Below are positions 36,941-48,772 of a DNA stretch of 64,000 bases, one piece after another. The translations under genes and the position numbers were made by a program. Every line of letters starts with the position of its first letter. Within the stretch, counting starts at the first letter, position 1. The notes under the pieces were generated by a model, which saw only the letters and a program-made list of their open reading frames with translations, searched no databases and was not told the DNA's origin. Source of the stretch: Epiperipatus broadwayi (taxonomy: Eukaryota; Onychophora; Udeonychophora; Euonychophora; Peripatidae); contig JAQFVV010000112.1 of NCBI GenBank assembly GCA_028023455.1, positions 3,320,001 to 3,384,000 of the forward strand, given 5' to 3'.

Positions 36941-37759
36941 TGTCACATGACATTTTAAATTACAACCTAATTTCATTAGACATTCGATTTCTAGACAAAA
37001 ATGAATGAAGCTCCTTTATGCAGGTAGTCTTAGCATTAATTGAAGGTGACAGTAAATGCTAAAAAATAATTCAGTTAATTAAAATTCAGTTCATTTGAAA
37101 GACCCTAGTTACAACTTTGTCCATATTTGCAACATTGTATTTTTACAGTTAAACCTTTTTCTATATCACATATTGATAATCTTTACATTATTACACTTTG
37201 CAAAATAGAAAAATTACTAAACTGAATTCTTAATAAGAACTATTCTTTATTGGATTGTAATCTTGTTTATTCATAAAAGTTATAAGAATATTTTTTATTT
37301 AAATTACATTTTTTAAATAGAAACATTTTAGTTGAGTCACCACAAAATAAAAAATATGTCAAATTCAAAATTACACTTACTAATATTAAATTTTTCACAT
37401 TGTTGAAAGCAAATTATTTCTGCCAATAGAGGCAATTCCAACTCTTACAGAATGAAGCATTTATTAATTCAATATCAATTAACATTTACAATTTTTTTAA
37501 ATCTTGAGAACGTAGTTTTTTAATTCTTAATCTATTGAATACTAATGTTTTTAAAATGACATCTTTTTAAACTTTGTTAAGAAAAAAAAATTTAAACAAT
37601 AGATATGAAAATCAAACATGACTATTTACAGCTAACTTCATGGATTAACTGAGAGTAGGCTTGTGATAAGCTAACATTCTTGATGCTTCATAATTGAAAT
37701 TATTTTATGAGCAAAAAAAAAAGCAAGACATTTTTTAAAAGCTTTTTAATAATTTTTAA

Positions 37760-37946
37760 ATTAAAACAGGTAAAACTCTCTATACGTATAGCCACTCAGT
37801 ACAAACCAGAGTAATCAATGGATGCCAGAAGGTTTGTGCATAAAATCCCCATCTAGTGCTTACTCATCCAATATCCCTGGACTACCTTAGGATCTAATGG
37901 CTTGCACTGAGAGGCATTATGTATAGACAGTTTTGCATGTTTTAAT
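37760..37946. mobile_element. Palindromic MITE, family A copy 2 (centre deleted)
   Basis: Left end attaaaacaggtaaaact and right end agttttgcatgttttaat are inverted; inside, ctatacgtatagccactcag pairs with ctgagaggcattatgtatag. The left arm shares agtaatcaatggatgc and aaggtttgtgcat with 6810-7095. The right inner arm and the hammerhead-like centre are missing. Confidence 0.65.
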
Positions 37947-38558
37947 AACATATATAAGCAAGCATAAGAAATGATCATGTTATGTTTATTGGCTTGATTT
38001 TTAAATATTGTCAAAAAAGTTTATTTTTGGATTCTTTGATAATTGCTAATCTACACAATCTATTGGATGATTGACAGAAATAAGCTAATTGATCTTTGGC
38101 AAACAAACTACTGAAAAACAATTCTTTCCAATAAGCGACCAATGCAAATTTTCTGTGTGAAAATTTATTAGCAAAATAATATTTATTTAGAAATTAAACT
38201 GGAGAGTAATATACTTAGTGAATAAACAATGTTTAAAAAATAGTGTGGTAAATTCAAATGGTTAATCAAATTAGTGATGACTAAAAATGCTAATTTGATT
38301 TCTGTAAATGCTAATTTGATAGCTTTTTTGCAAACATTCTCATTATAAAACATTGATTAGCTGTTTCTTTGTATTATTATAATGTAAATGGGAAGATCAT
38401 ACACTCCTAGTAAACAAAATACATTTTTTAATGCAAAACTTTCTATAGATTAGTTTTGACAAAAACCTCAACTTTTAATAATGTTTTAATTATTATTTAT
38501 TAAACCTTGATTATCACTTTTTGCCATGGGAGGCAGTAGTAATTAGATAAAAGGAAAG

Positions 38559-38672
38559 ACAGATTTTGCCTATAGGCAAAAAAGTTTTTAATGAAATAAA
38601 AAGGGTTATCTTTGTACAGATTTTGCCTATAGGCAAAAAAGTTTTTAATGAAATAAAAAGGATTATCTTTGT
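38559..38672. repeat. 57-bp direct tandem duplication (two copies)
   Basis: Two almost identical units each contain the perfect 14-bp palindrome ttgcctataggcaa followed by an A-rich tail and ggttatctttgta or its one-base variant. The near-identity implies a recent event. Confidence 0.9.
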
Positions 38673-38734
38673 ATTTATATGTCGAATTATTTCCATTATC
38701 TAATGTCTTTATATATTGCAATCATATTCAACAG

Positions 38735-38965
38735 TTAGTAATAGCACACATGTTAATATATGCAAATTTAAGTGGTATTATTCTCTTCAGATGTTTGTGG
38801 CCTGACCAGTAATAGTACTAGCATAGGAATCTAACCTGGACCCTCAGATTTTGGGTCTAGGTTAAATTCCCATGCTAATACTGCCACTGGTCAAGCCAGC
38901 AAGACCTGAAGAAGATAGAAGAAGAATACTACTCAAAATGTTGCACATATACTAACAGTTGAATG
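38735..38965. repeat. Inverted repeat with about 100-bp arms
   Basis: The left arm (containing ctgaccagtaatagtactag and ggaatctaacctggac) pairs with the right arm (gtctaggttaaattcc and ctaatactgccactggtcaa). The outer parts caatcatattcaacagttag and ctaacagttgaatgtaattg also pair. The centre is about 15 bp. It could fold as a single hairpin; probably a fold-back MITE. Confidence 0.7.
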
Positions 38966-40660
38966 TAATTGGAAAATTTAAATAAAGTTACATTATTCTA
39001 AAGACAATACTTAATATTAGATGATGGAAATAATTTAGTATATAAATACAACTAAAATACCATCACGAATCTTCAGGAAAACAAAGAGGGTTATCCATTG
39101 ACATTATTACACACTTTTTATAAAAGCTATTCAAATGATAAAAATATGTTTCAAAATATTAAAAACCAACTTTTACTATTGATAAACTGATTTTTGACAG
39201 ACAGTTTTGATATCACATAAATTTACAGTTGATTGAAATACTATTTTATTGAATAAAATCTCAATGTAAACATTAAATACTAAGAAATATTTGTTAATAA
39301 TTTTACAGAAAAATATCTCAGTGCAATAATAGATCATTTAATTCATGAATTGTTTAAAAAAAATTGTAACATCAATTAGAGAATAAAATAAACTAAAATC
39401 TGATTTTTTTTTCCTAATGTAAACAAAAACTTTATAATAAATCTTAATTTTTTTATTATTATTATTAATAAATGGAATGGAAAAAATTACCATAATACGT
39501 GAATGATTATCAATCATATAGAATTAATCTTGTGAATTTTATCACTGGTTTAAAATATTTAAGGGAAGTCAATGACTTGTAAATTTTAAAACAATGGTTC
39601 TGCAATCACTTAGTTTTTCTTTACTATTTTGTGATTATTTATGTTAGTTTACCATATATTGTAAAGAAATCATAAAGTGATAGTTTAAAAAAACTGAAGA
39701 TGTCACTATCATACCAACTATATGAAAGCAAACTGGTAGAACCTGATTGGTTGCATCATAATACAAAAAAACAGCATCATTGATTAGTAGGATATTTGGG
39801 TCCAGACATTTAACAACATGCTTTATTTTAATATTTCCAAAAGAAAAATTATAATTTTCAGTAATTTATTTACCTATTTTTAGGCTTATTTATGCAATGC
39901 AGCACATTTATAAAAAAAGTTTTTTCAACCAAAAAATTACATGATTATAATGAATTTTATTTGAAAATATTTGTTTTTAAAAAGACAATAAAAGCAGAAG
40001 CTGCTTTTACTTTTTAATAATAATTGCTTTTATAAATGCTGTTGCAACTAAAATTTCCCATTGTAAAAATGAAATTGAGTATGTATTTTATAAACAGACA
40101 ATATTATGATCTAATGCCTAAAAAACAAATATGACCAAAATTGTCATAGTACAAGTTAAATAATCCATTTTAAAAAGACCCCCAATCACATAAAGTAACA
40201 GTAAAAGAGAAGACATTAATCACAGCTTTTTAAGTTGCTGCTAGGTCAGGCTATGGGTAATTTTTTCATTTTTATTTTACCTTTTCACTAAGATTAGATA
40301 AATTATCCATTAAAAGATAGTAGTTGATTATTTGGGATGGCTATGAACTAGTTACCTGAAAATAATCCAAAATCTAATTAAAACAAATATTTTTTAAAAA
40401 ATACTACCAAGCCTAGACTTAAATTTTAGTTCATGAGAGTGGTTATTAAATGCAATTCACTATCTTCCCATTTCACTATACATTTCTGTTTTTAAAAATG
40501 CAGCCATGTTAGTTCAAAAAAGTAATGAAACAAAAGTAATTCTTAATTAATTATCAGTCTTCTCCAAAAACTAAATATCCTATGGGATTCAAGAATGATA
40601 TACACTAAATTTGTATTGTAATTGATCAAAGGCATTAAATATTCAAATATCTTTATTGCT

Positions 40661-40755
40661 TAGAAATTCATAAGTTTGGGCACCTGAAGTTGGATTTGAT
40701 CCAGGGTACTTATATTTCAGCATCTAACATTCCATTAATCCACAGTACTGTAAAA
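40661..40755 (-). repeat. tRNA-derived SINE head, copy 2
   Basis: On the minus strand TGGATTAATGG is an A-box-like element and TGGATCAAATCC a B-box-like element, followed by the caaacttatgaattt tail shared with 19126-19226. The same orientation and tail place the two in one SINE family. Confidence 0.6.
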
Positions 40756-41071
40756 TTTTAATGAGCATATATAAAAAAATGGTGAGCACTTTGAAGTTGT
40801 GTAAACAAATTTGAAAATTTATCCTAATAATTATATGCTAAACATTCAATGTTCATATACATAAAAATTTTCAAAAATCTGCAGCGTGAAAACATGACAT
40901 CAAGATAGTCAATTTTGGTACTAATATAAAGTAAATATTTACATTGGTGGCTGATGACAATTATAACCTGAAACATACTGCACAGTGGTTTGTCAATTTT
41001 TTCTGAACAATGTGTTTAATGCATGAAGATTGAAGTTGATGTTTTCAGATTATATTATACATTGTATATAT

Positions 41072-44061
41072 TGTAATGGTAAGAATTGTCTTTCCACGTA
41101 ACAAAATCTAGAACACAGGCAAAATACACTAAAGCTGATCGAATCCAGATACTGAGATCCAGAATTCGACCAACATTCAATCCTTTCACCTCTTCTCAAC
41201 GATCTAAAACCCTATGGATGACACTTCTCAACTTACACAGAAATTTAATTTAACCTTGGTCTGGCAGTCACTCAGCGTAAAACAAAAGATTCATAATTTA
41301 ACTAATTTAATACTGATTTGGTCAGATATACATACATATGACTAAGTGATTAATTAATATATCAATGACTGCTTATAAAATATAATAGAATGATCTACCT
41401 ATAGATATAATGATGTATGTGCAATTAAATCTAGAGTTGGATAAAATGAACTCATGGACAATAAAATATGAAAACAAGTTATAATTTTAAATATTATTAA
41501 TTTAATAAAACAATAATTAATAGTGAAATTAAAACATACAAAATTATGTGATTGAAACATGAGATATTACGCTCGCAGGCATTATCTAACTAATGAGATT
41601 AATGTTACCTATCTCATTATAAGTGTTTAATAGAGTGTAGTGTGGTATTGGAGTTTATGCCTATATTAATATGCCAAATTTCTAGCTCTCATGTAGTCTG
41701 CTAGATCATATGGAACTTTATAGCCAAAGTTAGATAACTAACTATAATAGCGCTCCTATGGCATCTATCTGTACAAAGTTAAATCGAGCATGTAATTAGG
41801 CTCTGAGATACACAGGTTAGCGTGTTAACCTAGATTAGGATATACACTAATACCAGATAAGCATTTAATATAAAAGGAGAGAAAACTGGTTTATAATAGG
41901 TTTACCTATATACTCTATGGCACATATTAAAATATTAATAAAGCAAAAAGGTGCGAATGGGTCATTATTCATGGGCTTCAGCATCGAAAGCTCGGTTTGC
42001 CCTAAAACCACTCAACTTGCTATGAATAGGAACATTAGTAGTTCAGGGAGTCGGATAAGCATTATGAATAATCTAGGTCCTTGTGCCCTAGTTCTAAAAG
42101 TGTGCTTTAACCCGAACTAAAGTGGATGAGTGTGGCCTCCACCAGCACATCATCAAGAATCATGCAGCAAGCAGATAAGTGTACATTGCATACTTTGTAA
42201 GGACACATCCACAACTTATACATATATAACGCAAATGCGTAAAATTATATTATCGTGCCTTAAAATTAGATAGCGTCTATTTGCATATCTATACAATCCA
42301 GTTCTCAAATTTAGTATTTCAAATATACTATTTAGGGACTAAATTAATTAGTAACCTAGTTTAATATTATCACCTGCATCTCAACATATATAAATCTAAG
42401 GAGGACAAAGCATATTTGCGGGGTAATTATGAATAAAACATTAAAATATGCTTTGAGAATATCTCTGTGGCTAGTTCCTATGATGTACGAGTTACATATA
42501 TAAATAGTTATAATTCATAACTAGAATTAAGCAAACTACAATTTTAACTAGATAACTGATTATTGTAATATTAATACCCAAAAATTAATCAGTAAAATAA
42601 TAATATGATCTCGAAACAGCGAGTGAGAAAGAAAAATAATAATTCAATTATTTAATATTTATTATAGCGAAGATTTGAAATTATCTTCACAGATCGATAA
42701 GCTAAAATTATATTTATAAATACTTGTGGTTTTGAGTCATTTGGCATATTAAATACATATAATATTAAAATGATAAAATCATAGAATAGATTATAAATAG
42801 GCATAAAGGACCGCAGAAAAATATACATTTAAATTAAAATAGCTTATTAGAGTTTTACATTTTGAAAGAGAATTCAAGTTTTACAATCAGGCAAGATTTA
42901 GCATTTAACGGTCTTCTTTGTAGATTTTAGTAAAGGTGTTTGGGAAAGGCAGATTTAATAAATAGCTAGCTTTTAAAAGAAAGAATCGAAAGTCACAGTT
43001 TATAAACAGAGCTCTGAGAGAAAATTTACCATTCAGTTGTTTCCATTGCAGTTAATTCTGGAGCACTTGGGAGGATATTAAGTTGACACTTTTGACGATG
43101 ATTTAAAGTTAATAGAGATTTTCTATGGGCTGCTTTGCTGGTTATGGCATTAGGTTTCATCAGACCACAAAGTTTTTCTCCATCCCTGGCTAAGGGCCAA
43201 GAGGTGAGTTAGTGCCGTTCTACTCGATCATTTTGAAGATAAAATGGGCGTAGGTTCTGCTTACAACTCACTTATTATATATATGATCGATCCTTGGCAA
43301 CAAAACTTTTTAGTATTTATACTTTTTAAACTCTGGCCACCTGTTAATTTTTATGAGCTTGTACGTAGCTGAAAAGTCCATTTATTTATTTTAGAAAAAC
43401 ATTATTTATAAATTAAAAAAAAAAAAAATTTATTTATTTTAGAAAAACATTTTTAATTATAACAAGTAATTGAGATTTTGTTTTTCTGCCTATTTTGTTA
43501 TTAACATTTTATATTTACAAATCAAGTCCATGCTATTTTAGAACCAATGCATGACCTACTTTGAAAATTGTTTACAAAAATCAAAATGTTATTTTGACAA
43601 AGTTACTTTCGTAATTAGTAGAAGACTAATTTTATAACCATACGTACAGAATAACAGGAAATATACGTATGCGATTTCAATAATACATCAATAAAATTGG
43701 CTAAATAATTTAACTAAAATATTTCTTAAACTAGAAATATTTATAAAATGAATATACATATCTGTAATATATACCAATAACATAACAATAATTTAAACTA
43801 AAATATTTCCTAAATTAGAAATATTTATGAAATGAATTTCTTAAACTAGAAATATTTATAAATTGGATACATATCTGTAATCTATACATATACAATTAAA
43901 TTACAGACATACCACTCGCATATATATATATATGTGATTCTGCATATATTATAATTCAAGGTTATTTAAATGGGTACTCTGAGAGGGTTTAAACCTGGCA
44001 TATGGATAGATGTGTGGGTAAAATAAGTGAAATGGGCAGATGGATGAAACTGACCATTTCA
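41072..44061. repeat. LTR of element II (left copy; 3' LTR if minus-oriented)
   Basis: It begins tgtaatggtaag and ends ctgaccatttca. It is AT-rich, with several caaaatcaaaatg and aaactagaaatattta sub-repeats near 43.4-43.9 kb. A 67-codon frame at 41917-42120 exists in the LTR but has no family resemblance. Confidence 0.85.
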
Positions 44062-44412
44062 TATCCCCAAACTTATTTAAAAAAAACAAATAAAAAAATG
44101 CCTTTACTTAATCTGAATTAGTAATGATCAATGATCAGATCTTGGTTTTCGTCCAAATGACTAAATTTTAAAATTCTACTCCTGTCATAACATATCTCAA
44201 CGTATCCCACACCTTGCTTAGCTACTATTCTCATGCCCCCCCCCACCATAATGAAAACTTATATAAGGCATATAAATAAATAAAAAAAACATTTCTACCT
44301 AAACTAATGAAACAATCCAATTTATAAAAAAAAACTATGTTTATAAAGTGACTAAAAGTGCATAGAAAAATAATTAGATGCTATTAGTAAACCCCAGGAT
44401 TGGTTAGTTTAG

Positions 44413-46560
44413 TTACAAGGGAAAAGGTAGGGGTTTGATCCATGTACTTATAATTGTTTTGGTAGGATCTGGGGGTTGATTGACATCTGGTTTTAGTTTA
44501 GGAGGATGGTAAACCCCTATGACCATCATCTTATCTTTCAATGCCATCACCATCTTATCTTTGGACACCCACTTATCTTTCCACACCTTGTCTTTCAACA
44601 TCCTATCCTTCTGGCTTAGCTTTCTTTTTTTAACTGTTCTTTATTTTATAGGCCCTATTGTGACCCATTTAACTTTAATCTTACACTTTATCTTTCCTCC
44701 CACACTTGTTTTAGAACACCGATCTTCAAACTCCTTGTATAGATTACATTCTTGTTTCTGTCCCTTATTGTCTACTTTTATGACTGCTAACCTATCTACT
44801 TCACTATTACTGTCTACCTTTCCAAAATGATCTTCCCCTGGCTTTAAATGTTCTTTCCAGTCTACTTCTATAGGGGTATTTCCTGCATCTGCTTCTACAA
44901 GTTTTAACTTGTCCTGCTGCATATTGTCATTTCCTTTTTTATGTCACTTTCCTTTATCTCTTTTCTCCCAACTATATTTCCATAACCTTTTCTATTTTCA
45001 AGCCCCTTGCCTATTCTTATGCCTTGCAATATTCCTAGCTCAGATGGACTTTTCTCAGTTTCTTTCTCTTCCTTAACTTCTTGGTGAAGCTCTATTTGTT
45101 CAACTATTTCACCTAGTAATTTGGCTGGAATTACTATCTCTGTCTTTTCTATTTCTTTTGTTGGAATATATTCTACTTCGGTGATTATTTCTGAAAGCAG
45201 TTTTTCTCTTTCTCCAATCATTTCTAAATCAACTTTTAATCTTTCTGTTCCATCACTTACAGCTTACAGCTTTTCTGCTCTCCTTAAAGGCTCCATAATT
45301 TCAGGTATGATGGGCACTATTTCTTCCTCACTTAATGGAATTAATTTAATAGTTTCCTTTCCCATCACAATGTCCTCTTTCTCATTAGCAATTTCTACCC
45401 CCAATCTCTCTAAAGCACTTGGCTCGACCTTTTCTTCAATGGCTCCTAATTCAATCTTTTCCACTGGTATATTCATCTTTATGAATTCTCTTTCTGTAAT
45501 TGATGTTATCTGTGCCTCAATCTGTTCATCAGGCCCAGCTTCTCCTTTGGCAATTTTAAAAATTTCTCCTAGTTTTTCTGAAGGTGGGCTCACAATTTCT
45601 ATAGTTCCCTTTATAACCTCTATTTCTTCCTTCTTAGTCTCAACTCCTGTTTTTGCTTTCTTTGGTATAATTTGGGTTGTAAGTTGTACAGTTTTCATAA
45701 CCTGCTCTAATTCAGCCATATACTCTGGTTCTTCTGTTTTATCCCTTTCTTCTTCCCTGTACCATTACTATCTGTGATATACTCGGCCAATTCAGTACTT
45801 TCTTTTCTTATCCTCATCTCTATCTCTTTCTTCATTACCTCTTGCTCAAATGGACCTTTCTTTGTTTCTACTATACTCTGGTACATCTGATCCTATGTAC
45901 TCTCTTGCTTGTTTAACTCCTCTCTCCTATCTATATTATCCTTCTTTTCTTTCTGATCCTTCTTATCCTTTTCTTCTCGACCCTTTCTTTCCTTTTTTTT
46001 CTGACACATTCTTTCTATTTCTTTCTGATTCATTCTTTTCTTCCATTTCATTCTGGTCTATCTCTGGGGTCTCAGCCAGACATTTCTGCTCTTTTCTATG
46101 TTGTCTTTCCTCCAGCTCAGGCCAACATGAAACCTCTGCTCTTTTCTCCATCTGTGCAGCTGCTTTCTTGATATATTGTTCAAAGATTCATTCTATCTTT
46201 ACATGCTGCTCTTTGTAATTTTCTTCTATGTCAAAAAATTTTCTCCGATAACTTTCCTCTAGCTCCAATAGTTCCTTTTCATTGTTACCCCCATTAGGTA
46301 ACCCATACTGGTGGTATAGAAAATCATTCTGTTGACACAACTGGTGTCAAAAAGCTGCCTATCTTTTTTTATTATTAAGGATGCTTTCAACACCATGATC
46401 CTTTCTTCCTTGGTGAGTCCCTCATGAGTTATTCCCCCGACTGCTTCCTCTTTTATACTATCATTCATTATTAAAAGTTTTCTAAATATTCTATGAATAT
46501 GGCTTATCACCACTCTTTCCCTCTGGAAATGGCTTTACCAATGGTCCCACTCTCTAATAA
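44413..46560 (-). pseudogene. Glu/Lys-rich coding region of element II (fragmented)
   Basis: Read 5' to 3' on the minus strand, frames follow one another in consistent order with few gaps: 46513-46259, 46151-45963, 45719-45264 (151 residues), 45221-44904 (105), 44922-44641 (93) and 44601-44413 (62). Together they suggest an original protein of roughly 650-700 residues. It is highly charged, dominated by Glu, Lys, Ile and Val (for example EKLGEIFKIAKGEAGPDEQ, EKTEIVIPAKLLGEIVEQIE), and ends with a Pro-rich tail (YHPPKLKPDVNQPPDP). The charge pattern suggests helical or coiled segments. I do not recognise a domain. It occupies the gag position, so a divergent structural protein or a captured host sequence are both possible. 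Stops and frameshifts show it is not intact. Confidence 0.5.
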
Positions 46561-47270
46561 CCTCAGCCCATTCTAGCTTACCTCTAACTTGCCCTATCTC
46601 CATTATAATATATAGTGTCATACTTAACGTATAAAACAATCTGTTAAATTACAATAGTTATGCCCAATATGGTTATTAAATTTTTCTGCCTGACATATAT
46701 ATGGTTCATAAACTACATATTAGAAATTTGAAAATATAAGCTATATAAAATTCATGAATCAATATTTAGTAAATTAAAATTAATTCTTACCAAGTGCCTG
46801 TTTCTTTCTTAAATCAACTGCAATCATTTCTACTAAAAAAGAAATTTTTAAAGATTTATTATTGTGTTTATTATTATTATCATTATTGCTATGCCAGTTT
46901 AAAATTTATTTTGAGTACCCCTACACTAATATAGTTTATTGATCTTGTCCATTGTTTTATTGTCCATATCCAACTCTTTAAACTCTTTAAAATATTACCA
47001 AAAAAACATTGGATTTCTTTTATTATTAATATGCTTTTCTCACTCCTGATGTCAACATTTATTATGAGAGACATAGTCTTCTGAGTGATCAGAGAGCAAG
47101 TAAAATTAAGTGTATGCACATCATACATAAAAAAAATTATAATTGTGTTATTAGACCACTCTAACAACAATGAAGTATTACACTTCAATAGCCCTATGTG
47201 TATATATCAACTCTGTGCCAGCAAAAGAAAACAAAAATTCATTTGATCAATCCAGTATATGCCAATAAAA
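46561..47270. other. AT-rich spacer inside element II
   Basis: No coding signal is seen. A 99-residue minus frame at 46889-47188 is Ile/Ser/Asn/Phe-rich and looks like chance. Confidence 0.5.
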
Positions 47271-48772
47271 AAATTATCCCACATATATATAGTATGGGAG
47301 AAAAATATTTTATATCCACATACTATTTTATAATTTCAACCTATGATGACCAGAATTTACGATTTGACAAAGTTTGAAAACAAACAAAAAAAAACACTTT
47401 TATTGTTACATGTTTTATCCAGCATCAATATATTATAAACACACATATATCTAGATAACCAAAGTTATGGCATATATATATATATATAAAATCTGGAACA
47501 ATTTCATATATATAGTTACTGACACAGAGCATGAAGATATGGACCAACTCAGTGTATGAAATAAATTACCTTTTCCCAATAAAGTATTCAAACCCGGACA
47601 AAAATTCTATATGCATTAAGTAGTCAATATATAAATAGTTATACACACACATACATGCATATTCAGTGTGTGAACTAGATCGAGGACCTCATGCTTGGAT
47701 ATCCGGAATCATGTTAAAAAAAAAAAATTATACAACATATATATAAAAAAAAACTTATATATCTTAAAAAAAAAAACTCTTCTGTTTTACTTTTTTTTTT
47801 TATTTAAACCGAAATTATCATTTAGGTATGTGCGTGTTTACATTATAAAATCCATATTGTTGCGTTAAAAACTTGGAGAAAAAAAATCAATACATATTTT
47901 GAGCAACAAAAAAAAATTAGCATACCTATATATATATCTATCCCCTTCCTATCTTTTCTCTGCCCGCATGAATTCAATTAATAGTCGTGTAAAATAATTA
48001 CCAAAACCTCACATCTGGGTGTCTATAATTCGAGAGAAAAAAAATTGTACATATATATATTTCTTACTTTCACATATATTTGATTCAAGGTAATGAAAAA
48101 TAATTATCTAATCCAAGCAAAAAAAAAACCCAATACATATATATATATTTTTCCACTCACACGCATTCAATTCTGTGTCATGGAAATAATTAATGAACCC
48201 GGTTAAAAAAAAACTAATATATATATTTTGAGGAATTTAAAAAAAGAACTTTTAAAACTTATGCTACTTTGGAGCCAGAATTCGTGAAAAAAATATTTTA
48301 CTCAGGATATATGTGTGATTATACTATTGGAATCCCAGAACCCAGAGAGAAAAAAATTTATACATATATCAATCAAAGGGAGTGTGGGTATACTATCCGA
48401 AGTTCCTAATTTACGGCATCAGAACCCAGAAAAAAAAATTATACACACATATATGCACATCTCTTCTCTCCACATATATTCAGTTCAGGGCTGTGAGCAA
48501 TAATCAATGAGGTCTCACATATGGGAGTCCAGAACCCAGGAAGAAAGAAAAATTCACATACATATATATACACAGCCAACGTGCTTTCAGTTGTGGGCCA
48601 TGGGAGTAATCGAATAGACTTAAAAGTTTGGGTGGGCAGAACCCAGGAAAAAAAATTTTACATATGCATTTTCCTTCTTTCGTGCTGAGATTCATTCATG
48701 GTTTGCTCACGGTCATGGAAATAAGTAACTACCCCAAGTCTGGGCGATCAGAACCCAGGGGGAAAAAACCTA
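47270..48772. repeat. Degenerate tandem array abutting the right LTR of element II
   Basis: About a dozen diverged units of roughly 90-130 bp. Each has an A-run, a tatacatatatata block, a ttcagtt(c/g)(a/t)gggcatgg-like block, then a (t)ctggg(t/a)g(t/g)ccagaacccagg block that leads into the next A-run. The last unit ends cagaacccagggggaaaaaa four bases from the LTR. On the minus strand every unit therefore shows T-run, cctgggttctg, the same sequence that lies where a primer-binding site is expected. On the plus strand the same block would be a purine tract. Confidence 0.7.

Larger units (their letters stand above)
36946..41065. other. AT-rich spacer between elements I and II
   Basis: No gene is supported. 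It holds MITE copy 37760-37946, a 57-bp tandem duplication, an inverted repeat at 38735-38965 and a SINE head at 40661-40755. Confidence 0.5.

Noticed and set aside
38800-38960. cctgaagaagat block as another hammerhead-like copy
   Set aside because: No GAAAC or helix II follows; it is part of a simple inverted repeat.
41917-42120. 67-codon frame within the left LTR of element II
   Set aside because: It lies in the LTR, has no known motif, and its cognate in the right LTR is disturbed.
45121-46218. Plus-strand frames of 218 and 122 codons in element II
   Set aside because: Ser/Phe/Leu-rich shadows of the charged minus-strand protein, which has the more protein-like composition and consistent frame order.
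47270-48772. Possible CRISPR-like array
   Set aside because: Units are contiguous diverged tandem repeats with no constant repeat and variable spacer, inside a eukaryotic retroelement.
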